Shown here piece after piece: positions 24,555 through 34,700 of a stretch of DNA of 64,000 bases (positions are counted from its first letter, which is position 1; every line of letters begins with the position of its first letter). Under the pieces are notes generated by a model, which made no database searches, was not told where the DNA came from, and saw only the letters and a program-made list of their open reading frames with translations. The DNA lies in the NCBI GenBank assembly GCA_001485605.1, contig FAON01000012.1, positions 464,057 to 528,056 of the forward strand. The letters are read 5' to 3'. Position numbers and translations under genes: made by a program. This DNA comes from Candidatus Kryptobacter tengchongensis. GTDB taxonomy: Bacteria; Bacteroidota; Ignavibacteria; Kryptoniales; Kryptoniaceae.

Positions 24555-25712
24555 ATGGCAAATACAGTTTTAAAGACGGAAAAGAAACGAGGTTTTATAT
24601 TTGCATGCACGGATAAAAGTGAAGGCGATTTTTTAAAAAATTTGATTTTTGCTACAAATAGAACATATGCGTACAAAGTTTCAGCAATTAGGAAGGGTGA
24701 TTTCATTTTTCTTTACAATCTTGACACGGATACGATTTATGGAACATTTATAGCAAAAAGCGATGGTTTATATGATAAATCACTTCCAATTTTCGGCGGG
24801 AAATATCCATATTATGTAGAAGTTGAACCTTTGGGTGAAATTGTAAAAAAGTCTGGCGCAAGTAAAATTTTTAAAAAGCTTCATATAACATGGAAAGATA
24901 TTTTAACTAATAAAGGGGTTGAGATATTAAATTTTCTCATTCGTGGCGAAACTGTTATTTTCAATGGTGAGAATTTAACTGATGAATCTTTTAGACCTCC
25001 AATCTTTTCTACAACATTGTGGGATTACCCAAGACAAAGTTATGGGGACACACCAAAGGGCGATAATAAATATCCAGGCGTAACCCCGGCATTTATAATC
25101 TATAATTTAATTCACAGATACACTGAACCTGGGGATTTAGTTTGTGACCCTATGGCTGGTTCAGGAACTACGATTGATGTTTGCAAGGAAGAAAAGCGAA
25201 AGGTTATCGCCTTTGATATTGTTCCAACCAGGTCTGATATCATTCAAGCAGATGCAAGAAATCTTCCTTTGAAAGATAATTCGGTTGATATGATTTTCAT
25301 TGATTCACCATATGGAGACAATATAAAATATAATGACCATCCTCTAAATATCGGGCATATACCCGCAAGTGAAGATAAGTTTTACGATGAGCTTGAGAAG
25401 GTGATGGTTGAGTGCCATAGAGTTTTAAAGGATGAGAAAATTTTAGCGTGGCTTATTGGAGACCAATGGGCAAAGGGAATTTTTATTCCTGTTGGTTTTA
25501 AGGTTTACGAGAGGTTGACGAAATACTTTGAGCCGGTTGATGTCATTTGCGTTGTAAGGCGGAATCAGTCCTCAAATACACCATTTTGGCACAGTCAGGC
25601 AATCAAACATAACTTTTACTTAAGGGGATTTAAATATCTTATCATCGTGAGAAAAACTCAGGCGAGGAAGGATAAGAAAGTCAAGATAAAGTGGGGGTAT
25701 TATGAAAGATAA
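24555..25712 (+). CDS. DNA methyltransferase with N-terminal DCD/PUA-like domain
   Basis: 385 residues. The first 125 residues (GFIFACTDKSEGDFLKNLIF, FLYNLDTDTIYGTF) resemble the DCD domain of plant proteins and related PUA-like modules. The C-terminal part is an amino-methyltransferase of the N4/N6 (beta) type: motif I DPMAGSGTTIDVC near residue 200, AFDIVPTRSDIIQADA, and motif IV DSPYGDNIKY, a SPPY-like variant expected for m4C or m6A. The next gene overlaps by 11 bp and looks like a CCGG-family endonuclease, so this should be its protective methylase. The N-terminal domain could read modified bases or RNA; its role is unknown. Expected modification is m4C in a CCGG-containing site (inference). 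Confidence 0.82.
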   Translation: MANTVLKTEKKRGFIFACTDKSEGDFLKNLIFATNRTYAYKVSAIRKGDFIFLYNLDTDTIYGTFIAKSDGLYDKSLPIFGGKYPYYVEVEPLGEIVKKSGASKIFKKLHITWKDILTNKGVEILNFLIRGETVIFNGENLTDESFRPPIFSTTLWDYPRQSYGDTPKGDNKYPGVTPAFIIYNLIHRYTEPGDLVCDPMAGSGTTIDVCKEEKRKVIAFDIVPTRSDIIQADARNLPLKDNSVDMIFIDSPYGDNIKYNDHPLNIGHIPASEDKFYDELEKVMVECHRVLKDEKILAWLIGDQWAKGIFIPVGFKVYERLTKYFEPVDVICVVRRNQSSNTPFWHSQAIKHNFYLRGFKYLIIVRKTQARKDKKVKIKWGYYER

Positions 25713-26382
25713 GAAGCAATTTACTGATAAGTTGAAAAAACAAATTTTGGAAGAGATCAAAAAGCGTGGGTTAAATGATTTATCTTTAATCCTTAATGAT
25801 GCTCGCCGTAAGTATTTATCCAAAATTAAAAAGTATAAAATAAAGGATGCTGAACAATCATGGAAACCATTTAAGGGGAATTTTTTGGAAGATGTGATAT
25901 TAGGTTATATAATTGAGGAGATTAAAAAGGCAGGATTAGAAGTAGAGAAGGGAAGACCACTTGAAAAAGCAAGAGATGATAAATTGGGGGAGTGCTTATC
26001 ATTAGTAAAGCGAAAATTAGCTATTGACTACGGAGAATTTGGTTTACATTTACCTGACGCTGACTTAATAATATATGACCCCAAAGAGTGTAAACCCATT
26101 GCGGTAATATCTTCAAAAGCAACTTTACGTGAGAGAATTGCTCAAACTGCTTACTGGAGTATAAAACTGAAGCAAGGCAATGTGACAAGAAATATAAAAG
26201 TTTTATTTATAACTCTTGATGAAGATAAAGATTTAAAATTGAAAGAACCTGCGAAGAAAGGCAGAGCGATAGCTGAAATAGACATAGATTGCACTTATGT
26301 AATAACTGATGATAAGATTGAAGAGAGTGATAAAGTTAAAAAAATAGATAAATTCTTTGATGACTTGAAAAAGTTTGTTTAG
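25702..26382 (+). CDS. Type II restriction endonuclease, CCGG family (BsaWI-like)
   Basis: 226 residues, overlapping the methyltransferase by 11 bp. PFKGNFLEDVILGYIIEEI near residue 55 is a helix that in this family carries the first acidic residue; LPDADLIIYDP near 117 gives the catalytic Asp, and VISSKATLRERIAQTAYW near 137 combines the catalytic Lys with an R-E-R triplet. The S-K-x3-R-(D/E)-R arrangement is characteristic of endonucleases that recognise CCGG (Cfr10I, AgeI, BsaWI). BsaWI itself cuts WCCGGW; the exact site here is not known. Partial similarity from memory makes the subfamily uncertain, but the nuclease call is firm given the methylase partner. Confidence 0.68.
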   Translation: MKDKKQFTDKLKKQILEEIKKRGLNDLSLILNDARRKYLSKIKKYKIKDAEQSWKPFKGNFLEDVILGYIIEEIKKAGLEVEKGRPLEKARDDKLGECLSLVKRKLAIDYGEFGLHLPDADLIIYDPKECKPIAVISSKATLRERIAQTAYWSIKLKQGNVTRNIKVLFITLDEDKDLKLKEPAKKGRAIAEIDIDCTYVITDDKIEESDKVKKIDKFFDDLKKFV

Positions 26383-26461
26383 TTTTTACCCTTCCTCTTG
26401 CAAAGATTGGGATGTTGGGATTAAATTTAAACGGTTTTAAAAATAAAATTTTAAAATTTTG

Positions 26462-28363
26462 ATGAAGCACATTTATACCATTTTATCGTTGTTAATTTCA
26501 TTTTCACTTCTTGCTCAGCCGAAGTTTGAATTTCGGGGTTTATGGGTTGCAACGAGTAGACTTGATTTTCCCCTTTCAACAAGAGCAAGTGAGCAAAAAC
26601 AAGAACTTGATAGAATTGTTGATGTTGCCAGAGCAGGGAAATTTAACGCGATTGTCTTTCAAGTGCTTTCAAGAGGACAAGCATATTATGAGTCAAACAT
26701 AGTCCCCTGGGCTTCATATCTTACATCACCTTTGATGGTTGATCAAGATGGAACGCTTTATCCAAATCTCGGCACACCTCCAGGAACAAAAGAAGATCCT
26801 CCACAATTTTACGATCCATTGAAATATCTCATTCAAAAAGCAAAGCAATATGGAATTGAAGTTCACGCTTGGTTAAATGTCTATAACCTTTTAACCTTAC
26901 CTGATACGAGTTACCGACTTGCCGTTTCACAGCCAAGGCATATCGCAATTGATGAAAACAATCGGTGGAACACAAAACTTTTTGCAAAAAATTCTTCAGG
27001 CGAGTGGTTGATCACATCTAATAATCATAAACTGATCTGGCTTGATCCCGCAAATCCATTTGTTAGAAATTATCTTGTAAGCGTAGTTGTTGAGCTCGTT
27101 AAAAACTACGATATAGATGCCATTCATTTTGATTACATTCGTTTCCCAGGGGCATATACTTATGGTGATTCTTTTAATTATTATTTTTCCAACAGGAGCG
27201 ATGTTGTGAATGGAAATCCATATGGTTTATCAAGAGATGATTTCGCCAGGCTTTCAATTGAAAGATTTGTAAGGGCAGTTTATGATACTGTTAAAAAATT
27301 AAAACCATGGGTAAAGGTTGGATCTACAACTCCAGGTATTTATCAAGGTTGGCGTCTTCCGATAAATCAAGCATTTTTTGACATTTATCGTGATGGGAGA
27401 AGTGACCCGAGAAAATGGGCTCAGCTTGGAATTATTGACTATCACGCACCACAAGTTTACTGGGATATCGCTTCAGAATACGATTTCAGAGTTATAGCAC
27501 AAGATTGGAACGCAAATATGTATGATAGACATGTTTATATCGGAATTTATGGGGATAATCCTTATAGTGAAATTTCAGCGGAGATAAACTTTACAAGAAG
27601 CATAATGACAAAGGGGAACATAATTTTCAGATATGAAAATGTCAGATATGAAAATGCGAGAAGTTATCTTGATTCATTGAGCTCGGATCGGTATAAAACA
27701 TTCTCAATTCCCCCGCCAATGCCCTGGAAAGATAACATACCACCTAATCCACCGGTGGGACTGCTGATAAGAAAAATCACCTCTGACATTTGGCAACTTG
27801 TGTGGTTTAATCCAGAACCAGCAAGCGATGGGGAGAAACCAGTCTATTATGTCATCTATAGAAGCGAAGGTGATTTAACTGTTGATATCAATAATCCAGC
27901 AAATATAGTCGCTATTGTTCCATCTGCTTTATCTGTCAACATTTACAATGATAAAATACCTGATACCTCAAAAATTTATACCTATGTTGTGACATCCCTT
28001 GATAGGTTAAAAAACGAAAGTCAGCCATCAAATTCAGTTATAACGAAAGTTTTTGCTGAATGGGTAGCGACAGAGTATGAGATATTCCCAGGATACCCAA
28101 ATCCATTTAATTTGGTTGTTAATTTCAAATATACTGTTCCTGAATTATCTTTTGTTGATATAAGGATTTTTGATCTCATGGGTAGAGAAGTTAAAAAGAT
28201 TATTTCTAAATTGCATCAGATTGGCACATATCAAATTTATTGGGATGGAAAAGATGAAAGTGGTCGTGAGGTGTCAAGCGGTGTTTATTTGTGTAGGATG
28301 GAGGCATTTAAAGATGGAAGGGTTGTTTTCTCAAAAGTTCAGAAAGTTTCGTTATTAAAATAA
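26462..28363 (+). CDS. GHL10 (DUF187) family glycoside-hydrolase-like protein with T9SS sorting domain
   Basis: 633 residues from ATG 26462. A signal peptide (MKHIYTILSLLISFSLLAQ) is followed by the glycosyl hydrolase-like 10 TIM barrel: EFRGLWVATSRLDFP, FNAIVFQVLSRGQAYYES, YGIEVHAWLNVYNLL, IDAIHFDYIRFPG and LGIIDYHAPQVYWDI are the successive barrel strands. A fibronectin-III-like segment (PPNPPVGLLIRK) comes near residue 435. The C-terminus is a T9SS sorting domain (IFPGYPNPFNLVVNFKY, IFDLMGREVKKI, VSSGVYLCRM). Family members act on glycans at the cell surface; the substrate is unknown. Confidence 0.9.
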   Translation: MKHIYTILSLLISFSLLAQPKFEFRGLWVATSRLDFPLSTRASEQKQELDRIVDVARAGKFNAIVFQVLSRGQAYYESNIVPWASYLTSPLMVDQDGTLYPNLGTPPGTKEDPPQFYDPLKYLIQKAKQYGIEVHAWLNVYNLLTLPDTSYRLAVSQPRHIAIDENNRWNTKLFAKNSSGEWLITSNNHKLIWLDPANPFVRNYLVSVVVELVKNYDIDAIHFDYIRFPGAYTYGDSFNYYFSNRSDVVNGNPYGLSRDDFARLSIERFVRAVYDTVKKLKPWVKVGSTTPGIYQGWRLPINQAFFDIYRDGRSDPRKWAQLGIIDYHAPQVYWDIASEYDFRVIAQDWNANMYDRHVYIGIYGDNPYSEISAEINFTRSIMTKGNIIFRYENVRYENARSYLDSLSSDRYKTFSIPPPMPWKDNIPPNPPVGLLIRKITSDIWQLVWFNPEPASDGEKPVYYVIYRSEGDLTVDINNPANIVAIVPSALSVNIYNDKIPDTSKIYTYVVTSLDRLKNESQPSNSVITKVFAEWVATEYEIFPGYPNPFNLVVNFKYTVPELSFVDIRIFDLMGREVKKIISKLHQIGTYQIYWDGKDESGREVSSGVYLCRMEAFKDGRVVFSKVQKVSLLK

Positions 28364-28379
28364 AGAATTTTCCTTGGGT

Positions 28380-28898
28380 ATGTCAAGAAATTTAGAAATC
28401 AAAGCAAAGATAAATGACCTCGCTTTATTTGAAAAAATTGCTATGGAAATAGGGGCAAGTTTTGAAGGCGAGTTCTTTCAAGTTGATACTTATTTCAATG
28501 TTAAAAATGGAAGGTTGAAGTTAAGGGAGTTTGACTCTGGGATTTCAGAGCTTATTTTTTATAACAGGGCTGAAGATGGCTTTGAAAGATGGAGTGATTA
28601 CGAGATCGTTAGATTGAGTGAATCGGAGAGTTTAAAAAATTTGCTTGTAAAAGCTTTAGGGGTTAAAGCTATTGTTGAGAAAAGAAGGAAGGTTTACATT
28701 TTTAAAAATGCGAGGATTCACATTGATAATATCCCTGGGCTTGGAAATTTTATTGAGTTTGAAGTAATTTATAACGATGATGAGAAACAAGTTAGGAATT
28801 TGATGCAATTTTTAATGAATAAGTTTGAGTTGAAACAGGGAGATTTTATAAAGGTTTCCTATTGTGATCTTTTACTTCAAAAACAAAATGAGAAGTGA
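28380..28898 (+). CDS. CYTH domain protein (class IV adenylate cyclase / triphosphatase-like)
   Basis: 172 residues from ATG 28380. The diagnostic ExExK motif is NLEIKAK at residues 4-10, followed by QVDTYFNVKNGRLKLRE, VEKRRKVYIF, and FIEFEVIY near 130, which give the charged tunnel residues of the CYTH fold. Members hydrolyse triphosphates (thiamine triphosphate, inorganic triphosphate) or make cAMP (CyaB). A cNMP-binding protein exists in this window at 56.5 kb, but nothing ties the two together. The gene lies between two exported proteins and ends one base before the phosphatase start. Confidence 0.85.
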   Translation: MSRNLEIKAKINDLALFEKIAMEIGASFEGEFFQVDTYFNVKNGRLKLREFDSGISELIFYNRAEDGFERWSDYEIVRLSESESLKNLLVKALGVKAIVEKRRKVYIFKNARIHIDNIPGLGNFIEFEVIYNDDEKQVRNLMQFLMNKFELKQGDFIKVSYCDLLLQKQNEK

Positions 28899-28899
28899 A

Positions 28900-29988
28900 A
28901 TGAAAAAAATTAAACTTTTGTTCTTCATTCTATTAATTTTTGCGTTGAATTTATATGCCCAGCAGTTGATAAAACCCAAAAATATAATTTTGATGATCGG
29001 AGATGGAATGGGATTAGCGCAGATAAGTGCAGGTAAAACTTATAAAGGTTTGTTAAACCTTGAGAGAATGAAAGTTGTTGGGCTTTTAACGACATATTCA
29101 TGCGACAGATATGTTACTGATTCCGGGGCTTCGGCTACGGCGATGAGCACTGGTTATAAAACGAAAAATGTTGCAATCGGGGTTGACTGCAACGGTGAGA
29201 GAAGGAAGACAGTGCTTGAATATGCGAATGAAATTGGTAAGTCAACGGGGGTTGTGGTTGTTTGTGCTATAACACATGCAACTCCAGCTGCTTTTGTTGC
29301 TCATGTTCCTAATAGAAATATGCAAATTGAAATCGCTGAGCAAATCGCAAAGGAAGCAAATACTGACATTTATCTTGGAGCGGGATGGGGGTGGTTTCTG
29401 CCAAAATCAGAAGGTGGAAGGAGAACGGATGGGCAAAATTTAATTGACACGCTGAAAAAACGTGGGTATGTTTATATTTCAAAGCCGGAAGAATTTTATA
29501 ATCTTGATATGAGTAAAGTTAATAAATTGATCGGTTTGTTTGCTGAAAATCATCCTCCTTATGCGCCTGATAGAAAGCCAACACTTGCGGAGATGACGAG
29601 AAAAGCAATTGAATTTTTATCAAAGGATAAAGACGGTTTTTTCCTTATGGTTGAAGGTTCGCAAATTGATTGGGCTGGTCATGATAATAACAGCGAGCAG
29701 ATATTAAGGGAAGTAGCTGATTTTGACGATGCGGTTGGAGTTGCGCTTGACTTCGCTCAAAGGGACGGAAATACGCTCGTTGTGGTCACAGCAGACCATG
29801 AAACGGGAGGTTATGCTCTTGTTGATGGTTCGGTAAATGATAAGAAAGTTGAGGGAAAATTTGTAACGAAAGACCACACTGGGGTAATGGTGCCAGTTTT
29901 TGCCTTTGGACCAGGGGCTGAAGCTTTTGCTGGATTTGGTGATAATACATTGATAGGTAAAAAAATTTTTGAATATCTCAAAAAGTGA
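28900..29988 (+). CDS. phoA: Secreted alkaline phosphatase
   Basis: About 362 residues from the ATG that directly follows the CYTH stop; in-frame starts further upstream would overlap that gene. Signal peptide MKKIKLLFFILLIFALNLYAQ. The metal site opens with NIILMIGDGMG, the nucleophilic serine is in VTDSGASATAMSTG, and GSQIDWAGHDNN and VVTADHETGGYAL supply the zinc ligands of the alkaline phosphatase superfamily. It releases phosphate from organic esters in the periplasm or outside the cell. The symbol reflects the family; substrate range is not known. No Pho-box was identified. Confidence 0.9.
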   Translation: MKKIKLLFFILLIFALNLYAQQLIKPKNIILMIGDGMGLAQISAGKTYKGLLNLERMKVVGLLTTYSCDRYVTDSGASATAMSTGYKTKNVAIGVDCNGERRKTVLEYANEIGKSTGVVVVCAITHATPAAFVAHVPNRNMQIEIAEQIAKEANTDIYLGAGWGWFLPKSEGGRRTDGQNLIDTLKKRGYVYISKPEEFYNLDMSKVNKLIGLFAENHPPYAPDRKPTLAEMTRKAIEFLSKDKDGFFLMVEGSQIDWAGHDNNSEQILREVADFDDAVGVALDFAQRDGNTLVVVTADHETGGYALVDGSVNDKKVEGKFVTKDHTGVMVPVFAFGPGAEAFAGFGDNTLIGKKIFEYLKK

Positions 29989-30037
29989 TTAAATTCTCAC
30001 CGAAATTAAAATTTATATTCCGAGGTGTGAAAGATTT

Positions 30038-30586
30038 ATGGCAAGAAGAACGAAAAAATCCTCTGAGGAAAAGAGCAAGAGAAAAAGCCCTGAGCGTAAG
30101 ACGAGGAAGTTCAAGGAGTTAAACGAAAAATCAATTGAAATTTTGCCTGTGATTGAATATGCTATTTATGAGGTTGATAAAATTTTTGAGAATCAAGGGG
30201 ACAAATTAACGGATGATTATCTTGTTTCTTCTCTTAAGGAGTTAACACATTTAATAAAAGCTAAATCATTTGAAACGCTGTTTCAGGAGATGCGGGATGA
30301 GTTGGTTGAGGATTCTGACATAATTCATTGGAATATCATCTCAAGGGTAGGTGAGCATATTGAGGAAAATGAGCTTAATTACTCTGATAAGGATATTGTT
30401 AATGCCATTGAAGAGTTGGTTGATACGATAAAGATTCAGATGTCAAAGCATGACCCGAGGGCGTATCTTTCATTTCTTTCAGAAATAATGCGTGGTGTGA
30501 AGATAGAGGGGTCTAAGAGATCGGATATTGACATACCCAGGGAGATTGATGATGAAGATTATTTTGATGATGAGGAGAACTATTGA
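30038..30586 (+). CDS. Conserved-looking bipolar protein of unknown function
   Basis: 182 residues. The first 28 are strongly basic (MARRTKKSSEEKSKRKSPER), the middle is helical and acidic, with no transmembrane segment, and the last 18 are almost all acidic (DIPREIDDEDYFDDEENY). I do not recognise a family. The basic tail could bind nucleic acid or ribosomes. It lies 22 bp before ychF in the same direction, and the short gap suggests co-transcription, but that is the only hint at its role. Confidence 0.65.
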   Translation: MARRTKKSSEEKSKRKSPERKTRKFKELNEKSIEILPVIEYAIYEVDKIFENQGDKLTDDYLVSSLKELTHLIKAKSFETLFQEMRDELVEDSDIIHWNIISRVGEHIEENELNYSDKDIVNAIEELVDTIKIQMSKHDPRAYLSFLSEIMRGVKIEGSKRSDIDIPREIDDEDYFDDEENY

Positions 30587-30608
30587 AAATTTCAGATAAA
30601 GAACTTTT

Positions 30609-31703
30609 ATGGGATTTAAATGCGGTATAGTTGGCTTGCCAAATGTTGGCAAGTCAACGCTTTTCAATGCTCTCACATCTTCAAATGTTCCAGCTGAAAA
30701 TTACCCTTTTTGTACGATTGATCCCAATGTTGGTATTGTTCCTGTTCCAGATGAAAGGCTTAATCAGCTTGAGAAGGTTTTTAAACCCAAGCGTGGTATT
30801 ACGCCTGCGGTGATTGAGTTCGTTGATATTGCTGGTCTTGTTAGGGGTGCAAGCAAGGGCGAGGGGCTTGGGAATCAATTTCTTGCACATATCCGTGAAG
30901 TTGATGCCATAATTCATATTGTTAGATGTTTTGAGGATGAAAATGTAGCACATGTCAATGGGGATATTAATCCAGCGCGCGATATTGAAGTGGTTGAAAT
31001 GGAGTTAATTTTGAAAGATATTGAAACGGTTCAAAAGAGGATTGAAAAAATCAAAAATGTTGCAAGGAGCGGGGATAAGAGAGCACAGCACTATCTTTCT
31101 GTTTATGAAAATTTGCTTTCACATTTAAACGAAGGGAAATTTGCGAGCTCATTCCATTATCACGCAGAGGATAAGATGTTAATTGATGAACTTCATCTTT
31201 TGACAAACAAAAAATTTATTTATGTTGCAAATGTTGATGAAGCAGGGATAAATGGGAACAAGTATGTTGACGAAGTTAGAAAAATTGCCGAGCGTGAAGG
31301 AGTGCCAGTGGTTGTTATATGTGCAAAACTTGAGGCTGAGCTTGCTCAATTATCCGAGGAGGAAAGGGGGGAGTTTTTAAAGGAACTTGGAGTTGATGAA
31401 CCTGGATTGAATAAGGTGATAAAGGCGGGTTATGAGATACTTGATCTTATAACTTTCTTTACGGGCAATGAGAATGAAGTGAGGGCTTGGGCGGTAAAAA
31501 GGGGGACAACAGCTTATGAAGCAGCAGGAAAAATTCATTCTGATTTTCAAAAAGGGTTTATAAAAGCTGAGATCATGCGGTGGGACGAGCTCGTTAAGTA
31601 TGGATCAGAGCATGCTCTTCGTGAACATGGACTTATTAAATTTGAAGGAAGGGAATATGTAATTCAAGATGGCGATGTGATTTTGTTTAGATTTGGAATT
31701 TGA
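30609..31703 (+). CDS. ychF: Ribosome-binding ATPase YchF (Obg family)
   Basis: 364 residues, normal for YchF. The P-loop GLPNVGKST is at residues 9-17, with DIAGLVRGASKGEGLGNQFL as G3 region and YVANVDE in place of the usual NKxD, the change that makes YchF prefer ATP over GTP. The C-terminal TGS domain (ITFFTGNENEVRAWAVKRGTTA and HSDFQKGFIKAEIM) is complete. YchF binds the ribosome and modulates translation and stress responses. Confidence 0.97.
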   Translation: MGFKCGIVGLPNVGKSTLFNALTSSNVPAENYPFCTIDPNVGIVPVPDERLNQLEKVFKPKRGITPAVIEFVDIAGLVRGASKGEGLGNQFLAHIREVDAIIHIVRCFEDENVAHVNGDINPARDIEVVEMELILKDIETVQKRIEKIKNVARSGDKRAQHYLSVYENLLSHLNEGKFASSFHYHAEDKMLIDELHLLTNKKFIYVANVDEAGINGNKYVDEVRKIAEREGVPVVVICAKLEAELAQLSEEERGEFLKELGVDEPGLNKVIKAGYEILDLITFFTGNENEVRAWAVKRGTTAYEAAGKIHSDFQKGFIKAEIMRWDELVKYGSEHALREHGLIKFEGREYVIQDGDVILFRFGI

Positions 31704-31785
31704 ATCTTAGGGGGAACATTTTGCTTTTTCGTTTTCGTCAAAATTATTTGAAGATTCCATTCCAAACAAAGTTGAGGCATTAGAA

Positions 31786-34700
31786 ATGAAATTTACAAGA
31801 TTACTTCTTACCGCCCTGGTAGTTTTTGCTTTTATTTCAGAGGTTTTCCCCCAGAGGAGAGTTGCGCCAGTTGCAAAGCCAACGATATTTAAATATGACA
31901 CGAGTTTATATCGGGCGATGCAATGGCGCGAGATAGGTCCATTTAGAGGTGGACGTTCTATTGCGGTGGCGGGTCATCCAGAGCAACCTTTAACTTACTA
32001 TTTCGGTGCTACTGGTGGAGGGGTGTGGAAAACGGTAGATGGTGGGATCACATGGATTAATGTTTCTGATGGATTCTTTAAATCAAGTTCCGTTGGAGCA
32101 ATTGCGGTTGCTGAATCAGATCCAAATGTAATTTATGTGGGAATGGGTGAGTCTTGTTTGAGAAACAACATAATAATCGGAGATGGCGTTTATAAGTCGG
32201 AAGATGCTGGGAAAACTTGGAAACATATCGGGCTTGCGGAGACAAAAGTCATATCAAAAATTCGTGTTCATCCCAAAGATGCGGACGTAGTCTTTGTAGC
32301 TGCTCTTGGAAATCCCTTTGCTTCATCACCAGATCGTGGGGTTTATAAATCAACAGATGGTGGGAAAACATGGAGAAAAGTTCTCTACAAAGATGAAAAG
32401 ACGGGCGCGGTTGATCTCGTAATTGATCCAACAAATCCGCGCGTGGTATATGCATCAATGTGGGAAGTTTATAGAAACTTCTGGTCGCTTTCAAGTGGTG
32501 GACCCGGGAGCGGGCTTTGGAAATCAACTGATGGTGGTGAAACTTGGTTTGAGATTTCAAATAATCCGGGATTTCCAAGAGGCATAAAAGGGAAAATTGG
32601 CATTGCGGTATCGCCAGCAAAACCTGGGCTTGTTTGGGCACTCGTTGAAGCTGAAAATGGTGGGCTATTTAAATCGGAAGATGGTGGGGCAACTTGGAGA
32701 AAGGTGAACGACGATAAACGTTTGTGGGAAAGACCTTTCTATTATATGCATGTTTTTGCAGACCCTAAAAATCCAGATGTTGTTTATGTTTTGAATGTTC
32801 AATTCTTAAAATCAATTGATGGCGGAAGAACATTTAACATCATCCGAACACCCCATGTAGATCATCATGACCTTTGGATAAATCCAAAGAATCCAGATAT
32901 AATGATTCACGCAAGCGATGGCGGTGCATCAGTTACATTTAACGGTGGTTTAACATGGACTGAGCAGGATTATCCGACGGCGCAATTTTACCATGTCACA
33001 GTTGATAGCCAGTTCCCGTATTTTATTTACGGTGCCCAGCAGGATAACACTACTGTTGGAATTGCGAGCCGAACAACAGGATTTGGAATTGACAGAACAG
33101 ATTGGTTCCCTGTTGGAGGTGGCGAAAGCGGATATATTGCGGTCAGACCTGATGACCCAAACATAGTTTATGCGGGAAGTTATGGCGGTCTTTTAACAAG
33201 ATTTGATAAAAGAACAAGAGAAATTAAAAATATCAGCGTTTGGCCAGAATCACCAATTGGAAGTGGCGCAAAAGATATCAAATATCGCTTCCAATGGACT
33301 TTCCCGATTGTTATTTCTCCACATGATCCAAATGTTTTATATGTCACAGGTAATCATGTCTTCAGAAGCAAAGATGAGGGGATGACTTGGGAAATTATAA
33401 GCCCGGATTTAACGAGAAATGATACTTCAAAGATTGGTCCCTCAGGTGGACCTATTACGAAGGATAACACAACAGCTGAATATTATTGCACAATTTATGC
33501 TTTTGCAGAGTCCCCGGTCAAAAAAGGAGTTTTGTGGGCTGGTTCGGATGATGGACTTATTCATGTTTCAACGGATGATGGGAGGACATGGCAAAATGTC
33601 ACGCCAAAAGAGTTGCCAGAATGGAGCTTGATAAGCATAATAGAACCATCCCCGTTTGACGCTGGAACTGCTTATGTTGCAGCAACAAGATATAAACTTG
33701 GTGATTTTAAACCATATATTTTCAAGACGACGGATTATGGAAAAACATGGAAAAAAATTGTGAATGGGATTCCCGACAGTCATTTCACCAGGGTTGTTAG
33801 AGCTGATCCAAATAGAAGAGGTTTGCTTTATGCAGGGACGGAGTTTGGAATTTACGTTTCATTTGACGATGGTGAAAACTGGCAAACTTTGCAACTTAAT
33901 TTACCTATAACCCCGATTTATGATATTGCTGTTCATCCAAGGGAAAAAGATTTGGTTGTTGCAACTCATGGTCGTTCATTCTGGGTTTTAGATGATTTAA
34001 CACCTCTTTATCAGCTTACCGATGAGATTGCAAAATCAGATATTTATCTTTTCAAGCCAAGAGATGCTTACAGGATTCGTGGTGGCGGTGGGTTTAGAGT
34101 TCCAGGTTCAACGATTGGTCAAAATCCTCCCAATGGTGTGATTGTTTATTATTATTTCAAAGAAAAACCAAAAGATGAAGTTAAACTTGAATTTTATGAT
34201 GAAAAAGGTAATTTGATAAAATCATTTTCAAGTAAGCCAGAAAGAGCCGAGGGGGAACAACCTGTTGACGAATTTGCTATGTTTTTTGGTGGACCAAGAG
34301 TGGAACGGATCCCAGCTGAGGCTGGAATGAACCGATTCGTTTGGGATATGCGTTATCCAGATGCAGAGAATTTGAAAGATATTCGTTTCTGGAGCTGGGG
34401 TGGAACAACAAGGGGTCCTGTTGCTGTGCCTGGAAAATATCAAGTTAAACTTGTTGTTGGTGGAAAGACATTAACACAGTGGTTTGAAATTAAAAAAGAT
34501 CCAAGAATTAAAACAACCGATGAAGAGTTCAAAGAGCAGTTTGAACTTCTTATAAAAATTAGGGACAAATTGAGCGAGGCGAATAAGACGGTGAACATGA
34601 TCAGAGATATTGTAAAACAGCTTGATGCTTTTGCTGAAAAAGCAAAAGGAACGAAGAATGAGGAAAAGGTCGGGAAAATTGTTAAACAGTTGAAAGAAAA

